A stretch of 64,000 bases of DNA from positions 1 through 64,000 of the forward strand of contig NZ_JAQLEM010000005.1 in NCBI RefSeq assembly GCF_028209885.1, given 5' to 3'. The translations under genes and the position numbers were made by a program. The notes under the pieces were generated by a model. That model did not search any database. It had not been told where the DNA came from and was given only the letters and a program-made list of their open reading frames with translations. Of the stretch, positions 1 through 7,977 are shown in pieces. Positions within the stretch are counted from its first letter, which is position 1; each line of letters opens with the position of its first letter. Origin of the DNA: Collinsella aerofaciens (lineage in GTDB: Bacteria; Actinomycetota; Coriobacteriia; Coriobacteriales; Coriobacteriaceae).

Positions 1-23
1 TTATCGCGAGTTCCGCACGCAAA

Positions 24-47
24 GGAAAGCACTTAATGTGCTTTCCG
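24..47. terminator. Inverted repeat at left edge
   Basis: A perfect 9-bp inverted repeat (GGAAAGCAC / GTGCTTTCC) with a 5-nt loop. Read on the minus strand it is followed by TTTGCG, a weak U tract, so it may be a terminator or a leader hairpin for a gene beyond the window. No gene assignment is possible. Confidence 0.35.
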
Positions 48-80
48 TCTTGCGCAGGACTGTAGAGCAGGAAACTTCAT
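33..80 (-). CDS. Possible 15-codon small ORF
   Basis: An ATG at 78-80 opens a 15-codon frame ending in TAA at 33-35. A good ribosome binding site (GGGAGG) lies 7 nt upstream. The stop codon falls inside the hairpin at 24-47. The product is short and basic (ends ARRKAH) and I do not recognise it. It lies downstream of the pnp terminator and could be a leader peptide for the next minus-strand gene, or chance. Support is the binding site and position only. Confidence 0.18.
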   Translation of the reverse strand: MKFPALQSCARRKAH

Positions 81-105
81 ATGCGTCCCTCCCGGGCGCA
101 AGCAA

Positions 106-134
106 AAGGGCGACCCCATTGCGGAGTCGCCCTT
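106..134 (-). terminator. Terminator of pnp
   Basis: A 9-bp stem (AAGGGCGAC / GTCGCCCTT) with an 11-nt loop. On the minus strand it is followed by TTTTGC. It lies 24 bases past the pnp stop codon. Confidence 0.75.
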
Positions 135-157
135 GTTGAACTGCTTATGTGCGGCTG

Positions 158-2404
158 TTACTCGGCGTCGTGGTGACGGCGGGGCTTGCGGCCTCCGTTG
201 TCACCGGGACGGCGCGGACGGTCGCTGCGCTCGGAGCGCTCGCGACGCGGACGCTCACGACGCTGGAAGTGCTCGCCGTCGCCCTCGGAGGCACCCTCGG
301 CACGAGCCGGGGCCTCGGGCTTATCAAGACGATCGAGCGAGATCTTGCCGCGATCGTCGACCTCGATGACGACGACCTTGACCTCGTCGCCCACGTTGAG
401 GACGTCCTCAACCTTCTCCACGCGGCCCTTGGCGACGCGGGAGATGTGCAGCAGGCCGTCCTTACCGGGCAGCAGGTTGACGAAGGCGCCGAAGGGCTGG
501 ATGGAGACCACACGACCGGTGTACTCCTCGCCCGGCTCGGGAACCTTGATGATGAGCTTGATACGCTCGACGGCCTGGTCGACGGACTCGCCGGTGCCGC
601 CGACAAAGACGGTACCGTCCTCCTGGATGTCGACCGAGGCGCCGGTCTCGTCCTGGATACCGCGGATGACCTTACCGCCGGAACCGATGACGTCGCGGAT
701 CTTGTCGGTCGGAACCTGGATGGAAACGATGCGCGGAGCGGTGCTGCGCGTGGTGTGGCGCGGCTCGGGGATCACATCGAGCATCTTCTGCAGGATGAAG
801 GCGCGACCCTCCTTGGCCTGCTGCAGGGCGCGGGCCAGGATGTCGAAGGTGAGGCCGGTGGCCTTGTTGTCCATCTGCAGGGCGGTGATGCCCTCGGTGG
901 TGCCGGTGACCTTAAAGTCCATGTCGCCCAGGAAGTCCTCGAGACCCTGGATGTCGGACAGGACCACGGTCTTGCCCTCCTCCTGGATCAGGCCCATGGC
1001 GATACCGGAGACCGGGCGCTTAATGGGCACGCCGCCGTCCATAAGGGCGAGCGTGGAGCCGCAGGTCGAAGCCATCGAAGAGGAGCCGTTGGACTCCATG
1101 ACCTCGGAGACGACGCGGATGGCGTAGGGGAACTCGTTCTCGTCGGGAAGCACCGGAAGCAGAGCGCGCTCGGCCAGATTGCCATGGCCGATCTCGCGGC
1201 GCTTGGGGCTGCCCATGCGGCCGGTCTCGCCGGTGCAGAAAGGCGGGAAGTTGTAGTGGTGCATGTAGCGCTTGCCCTCGGTGGGCTCGATGGTGTCCAA
1301 GCGCTGGCCCTCGTTGAGCATACCGAGCGACAGGACGGAAAGCACCTGGGTCTGGCCACGCTGGAACAGACCAGAGCCGTGAACGAGCGGCAGGTAGTTG
1401 TCCTTCACCATGATGGGACGGATCTCGTCGGCAGCACGGCCGTCGACGCGCTCGCCGGTCTCGACGACCATGGTGCGCATGGCCTTCTTCTCGAGCTTCT
1501 TGAGCGCCACGGGGATCTCGCGCTCCCAAGCGGCCTGCTCCTCCTCGGTGAACTCGGCGCGGATGGACTCCTTCAGAGCCTCGACCTTACCGATACGGGA
1601 GAGCTTGTCGGCGTCGCGAAGGGCGGCAGCCATCTCGTCGTAGTGGGCGAAGATGCGCTCCTGGACCTCCTCGACGGGCTGGTCGAGCGGGTACTCCTTC
1701 TTGACGATGGGGCCGTTAACCTGCTCCCACTCGGCGACGAACTCGTCCTGAGCCTGGCAGAAAGCAGCAAGGGCCTCCTGGCCAAACTTCATAGCGGCGA
1801 GCATGTCGTCCTCGGAGATCTCCTCGGCGCCGGCCTCGACCATCGAGATGAAGTCGGCGGATCCGCCCAGCTCCAGGTCCAGATCGGAGTTCTCGCGCTC
1901 CTCGTAGGTGGGGTTGACGATAAACTCGCCGGTCTCCACGTTACGGCCGATGCGCACGCAGGCAAGCGGGCCCTCGAAGGGCACGCCGCCGAGCGTCATG
2001 GCCAGGGAGGCACCCATGACGTTGATGACGTCGAAGGGGTTGACCTGGTCGGCGACGAGCGAGGTAGCGACAATGTGTACCTCGTTGCGGAAGCCGTCCG
2101 GGAAGCTCGGGCGAATCGGACGGTCGATCATGCGCGCGGTGAGCGTGGCCTTCTCGCTGGGACGGCCCTCACGCTTGAGGTAGCCACCCGGGATGCGGCC
2201 GGCTGCGTACATCTTCTCGTTGAAGTCGACGGTCAGCGGGAAGAAGTCGTAGTTCTTGCGCTCCTTGGAGACGACCACGGTGTCGAGCATCGTGGTGTCG
2301 CCCTGCTTGACCAGGCAGGCGCCGGTGGCCTGCTTGGCAAGCTCGCCCGACTCAAAGGTGTAGGTCTTGCCGTACAGCTCAAAGGTCTTGGATACGAGTG
2401 TCAT
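158..2404 (-). CDS. pnp: Polyribonucleotide nucleotidyltransferase (PNPase)
   Basis: Phosphorolytic 3'-5' exoribonuclease of mRNA decay, normally a trimer. The 748-residue product has two RNase PH-type cores, then a KH domain (IRDVIGSGGKVI, roughly residue 555) and an S1 domain (starting GEEYTGRVV, roughly 620-690). A strongly basic Arg/Pro-rich tail closes the protein, longer than in many PNPases, and may add RNA binding. The ATG at 2404 is chosen because AAGGAG sits 5 nt upstream and the protein begins MTLVSKTFELYGKTY as the family does. The open frame continues 35 codons upstream but lacks a site. The gene follows rpsO, the common bacterial order. Confidence 0.97.
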   Translation of the reverse strand: MTLVSKTFELYGKTYTFESGELAKQATGACLVKQGDTTMLDTVVVSKERKNYDFFPLTVDFNEKMYAAGRIPGGYLKREGRPSEKATLTARMIDRPIRPSFPDGFRNEVHIVATSLVADQVNPFDVINVMGASLAMTLGGVPFEGPLACVRIGRNVETGEFIVNPTYEERENSDLDLELGGSADFISMVEAGAEEISEDDMLAAMKFGQEALAAFCQAQDEFVAEWEQVNGPIVKKEYPLDQPVEEVQERIFAHYDEMAAALRDADKLSRIGKVEALKESIRAEFTEEEQAAWEREIPVALKKLEKKAMRTMVVETGERVDGRAADEIRPIMVKDNYLPLVHGSGLFQRGQTQVLSVLSLGMLNEGQRLDTIEPTEGKRYMHHYNFPPFCTGETGRMGSPKRREIGHGNLAERALLPVLPDENEFPYAIRVVSEVMESNGSSSMASTCGSTLALMDGGVPIKRPVSGIAMGLIQEEGKTVVLSDIQGLEDFLGDMDFKVTGTTEGITALQMDNKATGLTFDILARALQQAKEGRAFILQKMLDVIPEPRHTTRSTAPRIVSIQVPTDKIRDVIGSGGKVIRGIQDETGASVDIQEDGTVFVGGTGESVDQAVERIKLIIKVPEPGEEYTGRVVSIQPFGAFVNLLPGKDGLLHISRVAKGRVEKVEDVLNVGDEVKVVVIEVDDRGKISLDRLDKPEAPARAEGASEGDGEHFQRRERPRRERSERSDRPRRPGDNGGRKPRRHHDAE

Positions 2405-2417
2405 TGTTCTCCTTAAC

Positions 2418-2440
2418 CCCGCAGACCCCTTGTCTGCGGG
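2418..2440 (-). promoter_or_regulatory. Stem-loop in the pnp leader
   Basis: A perfect 9-bp stem with a 5-nt loop (CCCGCAGAC / GTCTGCGGG) ends just upstream of the pnp ribosome binding site. A second small hairpin (CACGC / GCGTG) lies further up. In E. coli an RNase III-processed stem in this place mediates PNPase autoregulation. The same role here is inference from position. Confidence 0.45.
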
Positions 2441-2510
2441 CTTCTCATGTGACGCGGGCCCCCTGCCCCCGCCACGCTTCAGAGCGTGATTGTTCGCGCC
2501 CTTACACAAA

Positions 2511-2539
2511 AAGAGCGCCCCGCTGCGCAGGACGCTCTT
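2511..2539 (-). terminator. Terminator between rpsO and pnp
   Basis: A 7-bp closing stem (AAGAGCG / CGCTCTT), extended by further internal pairs. On the minus strand it is followed by five T. It lies 15 bases after the rpsO stop. No convincing promoter was seen between it and pnp, so pnp may rely on read-through. Confidence 0.75.
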
Positions 2540-2553
2540 AGCATGTACAAATC

Positions 2554-2832
2554 CTACTGGATGTTGTCGCGGATGCCCAGAGCCTTGATGAGCTCACGGT
2601 ACTCGACGATGTCGTTCTTCTTGATGTAGGAGAGAAGACGACGACGACGGCCGACGAGCATGAGCAGGCCACGACGGGTGTGGAAGTCCTTCTGGTGGGA
2701 CTTCATGTGCTCGGTCAGCTCCTTGATGCGCTCGGACAGGATGGCGACCTGAACCTTGGGGTTGCCGGTGTCGACCGGGGTGTTACCGAACTGGGCAGTC
2801 AGCTCCGCCTTGCGCTCTTTGGAAACAGTCAT
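2554..2832 (-). CDS. rpsO: 30S ribosomal protein S15
   Basis: Small-subunit protein that binds the central domain of 16S rRNA early in assembly. The 92-residue sequence carries the family core HMKSHQKDFHTRRGLLMLVGRR and ends close to the usual length of 89. The ATG at 2832 has AAAGGTG 5-6 nt upstream. The frame stays open for 32 more codons without a site. It heads the rpsO-pnp unit and has its own promoter-like extended -10 at 2938-2946 with a leader of about 100 nt, where S15 autoregulation commonly acts in other bacteria. Confidence 0.97.
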   Translation of the reverse strand: MTVSKERKAELTAQFGNTPVDTGNPKVQVAILSERIKELTEHMKSHQKDFHTRRGLLMLVGRRRRLLSYIKKNDIVEYRELIKALGIRDNIQ

Positions 2833-2937
2833 TGTTTCACCTTTCGTTTTGCGTCGCCCACGGGCGACTCGATTCGCCTCGGACTGGGAAGCCGCCGGTG
2901 GAGCGAACAACCAAGGTCGAGGTACCAACAGGTCGGT

Positions 2938-2946
2938 ATGTTACCA
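2938..2946 (-). promoter_or_regulatory. Extended -10 promoter of rpsO
   Basis: Reads TGGTAACAT on the minus strand, a TGn extended -10 element, 106 bases upstream of the rpsO start. No good -35 is visible. It falls just outside the 3' end of recO (stop at 2971). Confidence 0.45.
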
Positions 2947-2970
2947 CAAGCAGCCCGCGCCTGCGCATCA

Positions 2971-3720
2971 TCACCGACCCAACATGAATTCCATCGCGCG
3001 GAGGCGCTGATCGGTGTGCGTCGCAGCCCAAACATGCGAAAGCCCGAGCAGGAATGCCGCCGTATGCGGGTCGATTCGCTCGGCCATGAGCGCATCGAAG
3101 GTCATGGACATGAGGGCGCGCAGCCATGCGGTCTCACCGGTCGACACCAGTTCGGCACCTGGAACGCTCGACGCGCACGACCCGCACATGAGACCGCCCG
3201 CCTGGGCTGAAAAATACGACAGCATGGGGTCTCCGCACAGCACACAGGCCGAAAAATCGGGACGATAGCCAACGTGCGATAGCAGCTTAAAGACATATGC
3301 CGCCACAAGTAGGTCCATATGTGCCGCGTCGAGCCCGCTGCCGACAAGCGTGAGCGCCCGCTGCGTGATAGCAAAGGTAAACGGGTCCTCGGCGTCCTCG
3401 AACGAGCACACGCGCGCGACCTCGGCGATCGCGCTTGCGGCGCATGTCGTCTCGTAATCGGGCGCAACGCCGAGCGGCGCCTCCATAAGCTCGGCCTGGG
3501 AAACCACGTCGAGCGACCGTCCATGCGCAAGCAGCATATCGACGGTACAGAACAGCTCGCAGCGCGCAGCCAGGCGTCCACCGGATTTGCGGGCGCCCTT
3601 TGCCACGGCACGAACCTGCCGACCCCGCTCGTCAAGCATCGTCAGGATCAAGTCCGTCTCTTTGAGCTTCGTCTTGTCGAGGACGAGTACCTTCGTGCGA
3701 TATGTCCGGGAGCCTGCCAT
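2971..3720 (-). CDS. recO: DNA repair protein RecO
   Basis: Recombination mediator that with RecR helps load RecA on SSB-coated DNA and anneals strands. The 249-residue protein has the N-terminal OB fold opening (SRTYRTKVLVLDKTKLKETD) and a zinc-finger with Cys159, Cys162, Cys179 and Cys182 in two CxxC pairs. Length is normal. It lies 15 bases after era, an order seen in many bacteria, as the last gene of the long lepA-to-recO run. The ribosome binding site is weak (AAGGGC about 14 nt away), so translation may be coupled to era. Confidence 0.93.
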   Translation of the reverse strand: MAGSRTYRTKVLVLDKTKLKETDLILTMLDERGRQVRAVAKGARKSGGRLAARCELFCTVDMLLAHGRSLDVVSQAELMEAPLGVAPDYETTCAASAIAEVARVCSFEDAEDPFTFAITQRALTLVGSGLDAAHMDLLVAAYVFKLLSHVGYRPDFSACVLCGDPMLSYFSAQAGGLMCGSCASSVPGAELVSTGETAWLRALMSMTFDALMAERIDPHTAAFLLGLSHVWAATHTDQRLRAMEFMLGR

Positions 3721-3735
3721 GCGCGCCGCGCGCCC

Positions 3736-4803
3736 TTAGTCCTCGGCGTTGTAGCCAAAGCGGCGAATCTGGGCCTCGTCGTCACGCCAGCCGGCCTTGA
3801 CCTTCACGTCCAGCTCCAAAAAGACCTGCGTGCCAAAGATACGCTCAAGATCGCGACGGGCGTCGATACCGATATGCTTGATCATCTCGCCGCCCTTGCC
3901 GATGATGATGCCCTTTTGGCCCTCGCGCTCGACGTAAATGGTGGCGTGCACGCGCAGTACCTTCTTGGTCTGCTCGAGTGCATCGCAGATCACGCCAACG
4001 GAGTGCGGGATCTCATCACGGGTGCGGCGCAAGACCTTCTCGCGCACAAACTCAGCAACGAGCGTTTCGTCGGAAGCGTCGGTACCCATATCCTCGGGGA
4101 ACCAACGCGGACCCTCGGGCAAAAAGTGCGCAACGGTCTCGATAAAGGCATCGACGTTGAAGTTCTTGACCGACGACGTCACGATCTCGTCGTCATATTC
4201 CATGAGCTCGTGGGCTGCCTTGAGCTGCTCCATGACCTGTGCGGGGTCGGCCTCATCGGCCTTAGTGAGCACCAGGACCTTCTTGCAACGGGCGCATCTG
4301 ACGCGCTCGGCAACCCAGGCGTCTCCCCTGCCGATCGGTTTGGTGGCATCAATCAAAAACGCGACGACATCAACATCGTTCAGCTCGAACAGCGCGCTCT
4401 TGTTGAGCTCGGATCCCAGGCCGTCCTTGGGCTTATGAATACCCGGGGTATCGACAAAGACCAGCTGGTAGCCGGGACGGTTGACGACGGCGCGCATGCG
4501 GCGGCGGGTCGTCTGGGCCACCGGCGAAGTGATGGCGACCTTCTTGCCATAGCAGGCGTTGAGCAGCGTAGACTTGCCGGCGTTGGGACGACCGACCAGG
4601 GCCACAAAGCCGCTGCGGAAACCGGGCTCCACGTCGCCAAAGCCCGCGAGGTTGTCGTCCTCGTCGCACAGGGCGTCGAGCTCCTCATCGCTCATGCCCT
4701 CAAACGGGTCGAACTCCTCGACTTCCTCGAGCTCCTCGGTATCCACCGCGTCCAGGGACTCGTCGTCCAAAATCTCATCGGCAGACTGCATATTGTCGGA
4801 CAT
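3736..4803 (-). CDS. era: GTPase Era with acidic N-terminal extension
   Basis: Essential GTPase that binds the 3' end of 16S rRNA in 30S maturation. The P-loop GRPNAGKS is at 71-78, followed by the Era switch region SPVAQTTRRR, DTPGIHK (G3), TKAD (G4) and a C-terminal KH domain (GIIIGKGGEMIKHIG). At 355 residues it is about 55-60 longer than E. coli Era. The excess is an Asp/Glu-rich N-terminal tail of about 65 residues, probably disordered. The ATG at 4803 has AAAGGG 6 nt upstream, so the tail is likely translated. It sits between dgkA and recO. Confidence 0.96.
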   Translation of the reverse strand: MSDNMQSADEILDDESLDAVDTEELEEVEEFDPFEGMSDEELDALCDEDDNLAGFGDVEPGFRSGFVALVGRPNAGKSTLLNACYGKKVAITSPVAQTTRRRMRAVVNRPGYQLVFVDTPGIHKPKDGLGSELNKSALFELNDVDVVAFLIDATKPIGRGDAWVAERVRCARCKKVLVLTKADEADPAQVMEQLKAAHELMEYDDEIVTSSVKNFNVDAFIETVAHFLPEGPRWFPEDMGTDASDETLVAEFVREKVLRRTRDEIPHSVGVICDALEQTKKVLRVHATIYVEREGQKGIIIGKGGEMIKHIGIDARRDLERIFGTQVFLELDVKVKAGWRDDEAQIRRFGYNAED

Positions 4804-4815
4804 GGGAATCCCTTT

Positions 4816-5193
4816 CTAAATAAAGCCGAGCGCGTGGGCAAATACCAGCACGCCCACAATTGCGGCGGTGATGGAAAGAATGTAAACAGAGGCGGCGGCG
4901 ATGTCCTTCGCACGCTTGGCCAGCGGATGGAGCTCCTGGGTCGCTAGGTCGACGATAGCCTCCATAGCGGTGTTGCACAGCTCGCCGTGAATCACCAGGC
5001 CACAACAGATGATAATCGTGGCCCACTCGGCAATGTCGAGGCCCACGATACAGCCGGCAATGACGGTGCACACGCCCGCCACGAGCATGACCTTGATGTT
5101 GCGCTCGGTCTTGACGGCGGTAACGAAGCCCTCCATGGCGTAGGAAAACGACTTTAAGAAGGACGGATGGTCCTTGTTCGATCCGGGAATCAT
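4816..5193 (-). CDS. dgkA: Diacylglycerol/undecaprenol kinase family
   Basis: Small integral-membrane lipid kinase. In Gram-positive relatives the usual substrate is undecaprenol, recycling the cell-wall lipid carrier. The 125-residue protein has about three membrane segments (35-53, 57-70 and 99-120) and the signature HGELCNTAMEAIVDL, with Glu71 and Glu78 as the conserved active-site acids. The start has AGGAG 6 nt upstream, overlapping the ybeY stop codon. It lies in the ybeY-dgkA-era order typical of Firmicutes and Actinobacteria. Substrate is inferred from the family. Confidence 0.9.
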   Translation of the reverse strand: MIPGSNKDHPSFLKSFSYAMEGFVTAVKTERNIKVMLVAGVCTVIAGCIVGLDIAEWATIIICCGLVIHGELCNTAMEAIVDLATQELHPLAKRAKDIAAASVYILSITAAIVGVLVFAHALGFI

Positions 5194-5202
5194 AGACGGC
5201 TC

Positions 5203-5712
5203 CTAGTCGTGGGCGTGGTTGGTGATGGGGCCGACGTGGACTAGCTTGGGGTCCTCGCCGCGCTCGAACGCCAGATCGCGCAGGATGGCGTCCTCGCGGG
5301 CCTCCATGACCTCGGCCTCGTCGTCCTCGATATGGTCATAGCCCAGCAAGTGCAGCATGCCGTGTACGAGCATCAGACGACACTCGTCAGCGGAGCTATT
5401 GCCAAAACCGGGGGCCTGACGGGCAATAACCTGCGGGGCCAAGATGATATCGCCGAGCTCGAGCGTCTCGTCGGCGGGAATATCCTCGTCAAAGGCCGAG
5501 TCGCATTCAAACGAGAGCACATCGGTGGTGCGGTCGATACCGCGCCACTCGTGGTTGAGCTCGTGCATCTCGTCCTCGTCGACATACGAAAGGGAAATCT
5601 CGACTTCACGCTCAACGCCCTCGGCGGCAAGCACAACCTCGCAGATGTGCTCCACCTCCTGGGCATCGAGCAGCGTATCGAGCTCGGCATCGTTGCTGAT
5701 CAATACACTCAA
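5203..5712 (-). CDS. ybeY: Endoribonuclease YbeY
   Basis: Metal-dependent RNase acting in 16S rRNA 3' maturation and ribosome quality control. The zinc motif HGMLHLLGYDH gives ligands His117, His121 and His127. Length 169 is typical. The start is TTG at 5712 with AAAGGAG 5 nt upstream. It overlaps the phoH stop by 4 nt (TTGA), so translation is probably coupled to phoH, its usual partner. Confidence 0.95.
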   Translation of the reverse strand: MSVLISNDAELDTLLDAQEVEHICEVVLAAEGVEREVEISLSYVDEDEMHELNHEWRGIDRTTDVLSFECDSAFDEDIPADETLELGDIILAPQVIARQAPGFGNSSADECRLMLVHGMLHLLGYDHIEDDEAEVMEAREDAILRDLAFERGEDPKLVHVGPITNHAHD

Positions 5713-6695
5713 CGGGACTCCTTTCGGTCGCGCGGGCGCTGCTCGCGCACGTCATCATAAGAATCATATGCCTCGACGATACGTCCCACCAAGGCATGGC
5801 GCACCACGTCGGCGCGCTCCAGGTGCGAAAATGCGACATCGTCGACACGGCCCAAAATCTTCTCGACATCGGCCAAACCACCACGACGACCCACCAGGTC
5901 GCGCTGACTCAGGTCGCCGGTAATCACAAACTTGGAGTTGAAGCCCAGGCGCGTCAGGAACATCTTCATCTGCTCGGGCGTGGTATTTTGCGCCTCGTCG
6001 AGCACCACGAAAGCATCGCTCAGCGTGCGGCCGCGCATGTAGGCAAGCGGGGCGATCTCAATCACGCCGCGCTCCATAAGCTCATCGGTGCGCTCGCGAT
6101 CCATCATGCAAAATAGGGCGTCGTAGAGCGGGCGCATGTAGGGATCGATCTTTTCCTCAAGGGTACCGGGCAAAAAGCCCAGGTTCTCCCCCGCCTCGAC
6201 AACCGGACGTGTCAAGATCAGACGGCCCACCTCGTGACGCTTGAGCGCGGCAACGGCGAGCGCCATAGCCAGATAGGTCTTACCGGTACCGGCAGGACCC
6301 AAGCCAAACGTGATGGTATGCGAGCGGATGGCATCCACATAGCGCTTTTGCCCGAGCGTCTTGGGGCGAATGACGCGGCCGCGATACGAAAGCAGCACGT
6401 CATCGCGAAGCGACGTAGCCTCGTGCTCACCGTCGCGCAAGACAGCCAGGCAGCGAGAGACATCGTCGGCAGACAGCGTGCGCCCGGCGGCCGCCTCGCG
6501 AAAAGCGTGCTCGAAAAAGCGCGCCACGAGTTCGACCTCGTCCGGGTCGCCGCTCACGGCGATGCTATCGCCACGGGCGACCACATGAGCGCGAACCAAG
6601 CTCTCGAGCGCACGAAGGACGCCGTCGCCGGCGCCCAAAACGCGCGAGGGATCAATTCCCTCGGGAACGGTAAGTCTAATCTTCGAGGCTTCCAT
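5709..6695 (-). CDS. phoH: PhoH-like ATPase
   Basis: P-loop ATPase of the PhoH family, often encoded beside YbeY and thought to act in RNA metabolism. Walker A GPAGTGKT is at 133-140 and Walker B is VVLDEAQN near 226. Length 328 is typical. The ATG at 6695 has GGGAGG 4 nt upstream. It starts inside the last 20 nt of mtaB, so the pair overlaps in different frames and is probably translationally coupled. Upstream in-frame starts to 6800 lie deeper in mtaB and lack a site. Confidence 0.94.
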   Translation of the reverse strand: MEASKIRLTVPEGIDPSRVLGAGDGVLRALESLVRAHVVARGDSIAVSGDPDEVELVARFFEHAFREAAAGRTLSADDVSRCLAVLRDGEHEATSLRDDVLLSYRGRVIRPKTLGQKRYVDAIRSHTITFGLGPAGTGKTYLAMALAVAALKRHEVGRLILTRPVVEAGENLGFLPGTLEEKIDPYMRPLYDALFCMMDRERTDELMERGVIEIAPLAYMRGRTLSDAFVVLDEAQNTTPEQMKMFLTRLGFNSKFVITGDLSQRDLVGRRGGLADVEKILGRVDDVAFSHLERADVVRHALVGRIVEAYDSYDDVREQRPRDRKESR

Positions 6696-7968
6696 GAACC
6701 TCCCTGCGTGCATGGACCAAGCCGGAATCATCGACTCCGATGATAGCAACATCGAGCAGGCACGGGGCTGTAAGTCCACAGGTATCGTCAAGACGGGCAT
6801 GATGGAACGAGCCGAGCGTCAGGTTGTCACCATACTCGAGCACGGCACGCTCGACCGTGCCCACGCGACGACGAGCGTCGGCAATGGCGAGCTCCTGTGC
6901 GGCGGCCCGCATACGGCGGCTGCGCTCGGCCATAACCTCGGGCGGCACCTGGCCGGGCATCTCGGCAGCAAGGGTGCCGGGACGCTTGCTGTAGCGGAAC
7001 ACGTGCATACGCGAGAAACCCACACGGCGGCACAGTGCCAGCGACTCCTCGAATTCCTCGTCCGTCTCACCGGGAAAACCGACGATAACGTCGCACGAAA
7101 GAGACGCCTGCGGCAGGTTGGCGCGAATCATGCGCACCGTGTCCTCGAAGGCCTCGGCGCTATAGGGGCGGCCCATGCGATGCAGGGTCGCCGTGCAGCC
7201 GGACTGCACGGGCAGGTGCAAAAACGGGGCGATACGCTGCGGGTAGCGCGCCATAACCTTAAGCAGGCGCTCGGAGATATCCATGGGCTCGACCGAGGAG
7301 ATGCGCACATGGGCGATCTCGGTGCGCTCCATGATGGCCTGGAGCAACTCATCGATCTCAACATGTTCGTCGGTCGCGCTCTTGCCGTCATAGGCGCCCA
7401 GATTCACGCCGGTCAGCACGACCTCGGGCACGCCGGCCTCCTGAGCTTCACGCACCTGTTCGAGCACGGACTCGACGGGTACGGAACGCTCGGGGCCGCG
7501 GGCCTTCCACACGATGCAATAGGTGCAGCGGTGGTTGCAGCCATCCTGGATCTTCACGCCCAGCCGCGAACGGCCGAGCGCATCGACCACGTCGCCATCG
7601 CTGCAGGCGGGCACGCTATCGGATTCGACACCCAGCACCTCGCAGACGCGCTCGGCGACGTCAATCTTGGATGGTTCGGCGATCACGCGGTCGGAGAGTT
7701 CCAACAGCTCCTCGGGATGCAGGTTGACGACGCAGCCGGTTACGACCACGTAAGGCTCGCCCGGATATGCCAGGGCGTGACGGACGGCCTTGCGGGTCTT
7801 GGCCTCGGCCTCCCCCGTCACGGCACAGGTATTGATAACGATCAGTTCGGCGTCCCGGGGCTCCACCATTGCAAAACCCAAGCGCATAAGATCGGCAGTG
7901 ATACGGTCAGACTCAACCCGGTTGACACGACAACCGAGGTTGACGACGGAAATATGGGGTGCGAGCAC
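6676..7968 (-). CDS. mtaB: tRNA t6A37 methylthiotransferase MtaB
   Basis: Radical-SAM enzyme making ms2t6A37 in tRNA. Three N-terminal cysteines (C13, C48, C79) fit the auxiliary iron-sulfur cluster of the UPF0004 domain, and C144/C148/C151 form the CxxxCxxC radical-SAM cluster. A C-terminal TRAM-like region follows. Length 430 is typical. The start is GTG at 7968 with AAGGAG 6 nt upstream. The dnaJ stop codon lies within that binding region, leaving a 9-nt gap. It sits between dnaJ and phoH, a conserved order. Confidence 0.92.
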   Translation of the reverse strand: MLAPHISVVNLGCRVNRVESDRITADLMRLGFAMVEPRDAELIVINTCAVTGEAEAKTRKAVRHALAYPGEPYVVVTGCVVNLHPEELLELSDRVIAEPSKIDVAERVCEVLGVESDSVPACSDGDVVDALGRSRLGVKIQDGCNHRCTYCIVWKARGPERSVPVESVLEQVREAQEAGVPEVVLTGVNLGAYDGKSATDEHVEIDELLQAIMERTEIAHVRISSVEPMDISERLLKVMARYPQRIAPFLHLPVQSGCTATLHRMGRPYSAEAFEDTVRMIRANLPQASLSCDVIVGFPGETDEEFEESLALCRRVGFSRMHVFRYSKRPGTLAAEMPGQVPPEVMAERSRRMRAAAQELAIADARRRVGTVERAVLEYGDNLTLGSFHHARLDDTCGLTAPCLLDVAIIGVDDSGLVHARREVHGSLED

Positions 7969-7977
7969 ACGGGCTCC

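Noticed and set aside
149..2416. A 755-residue open frame antisense to pnp
   Set aside because: It mirrors the reverse complement of GC-rich codons. The composition is Leu/Gly/Asp/Val-rich with no domain, while pnp on the other strand is certain.
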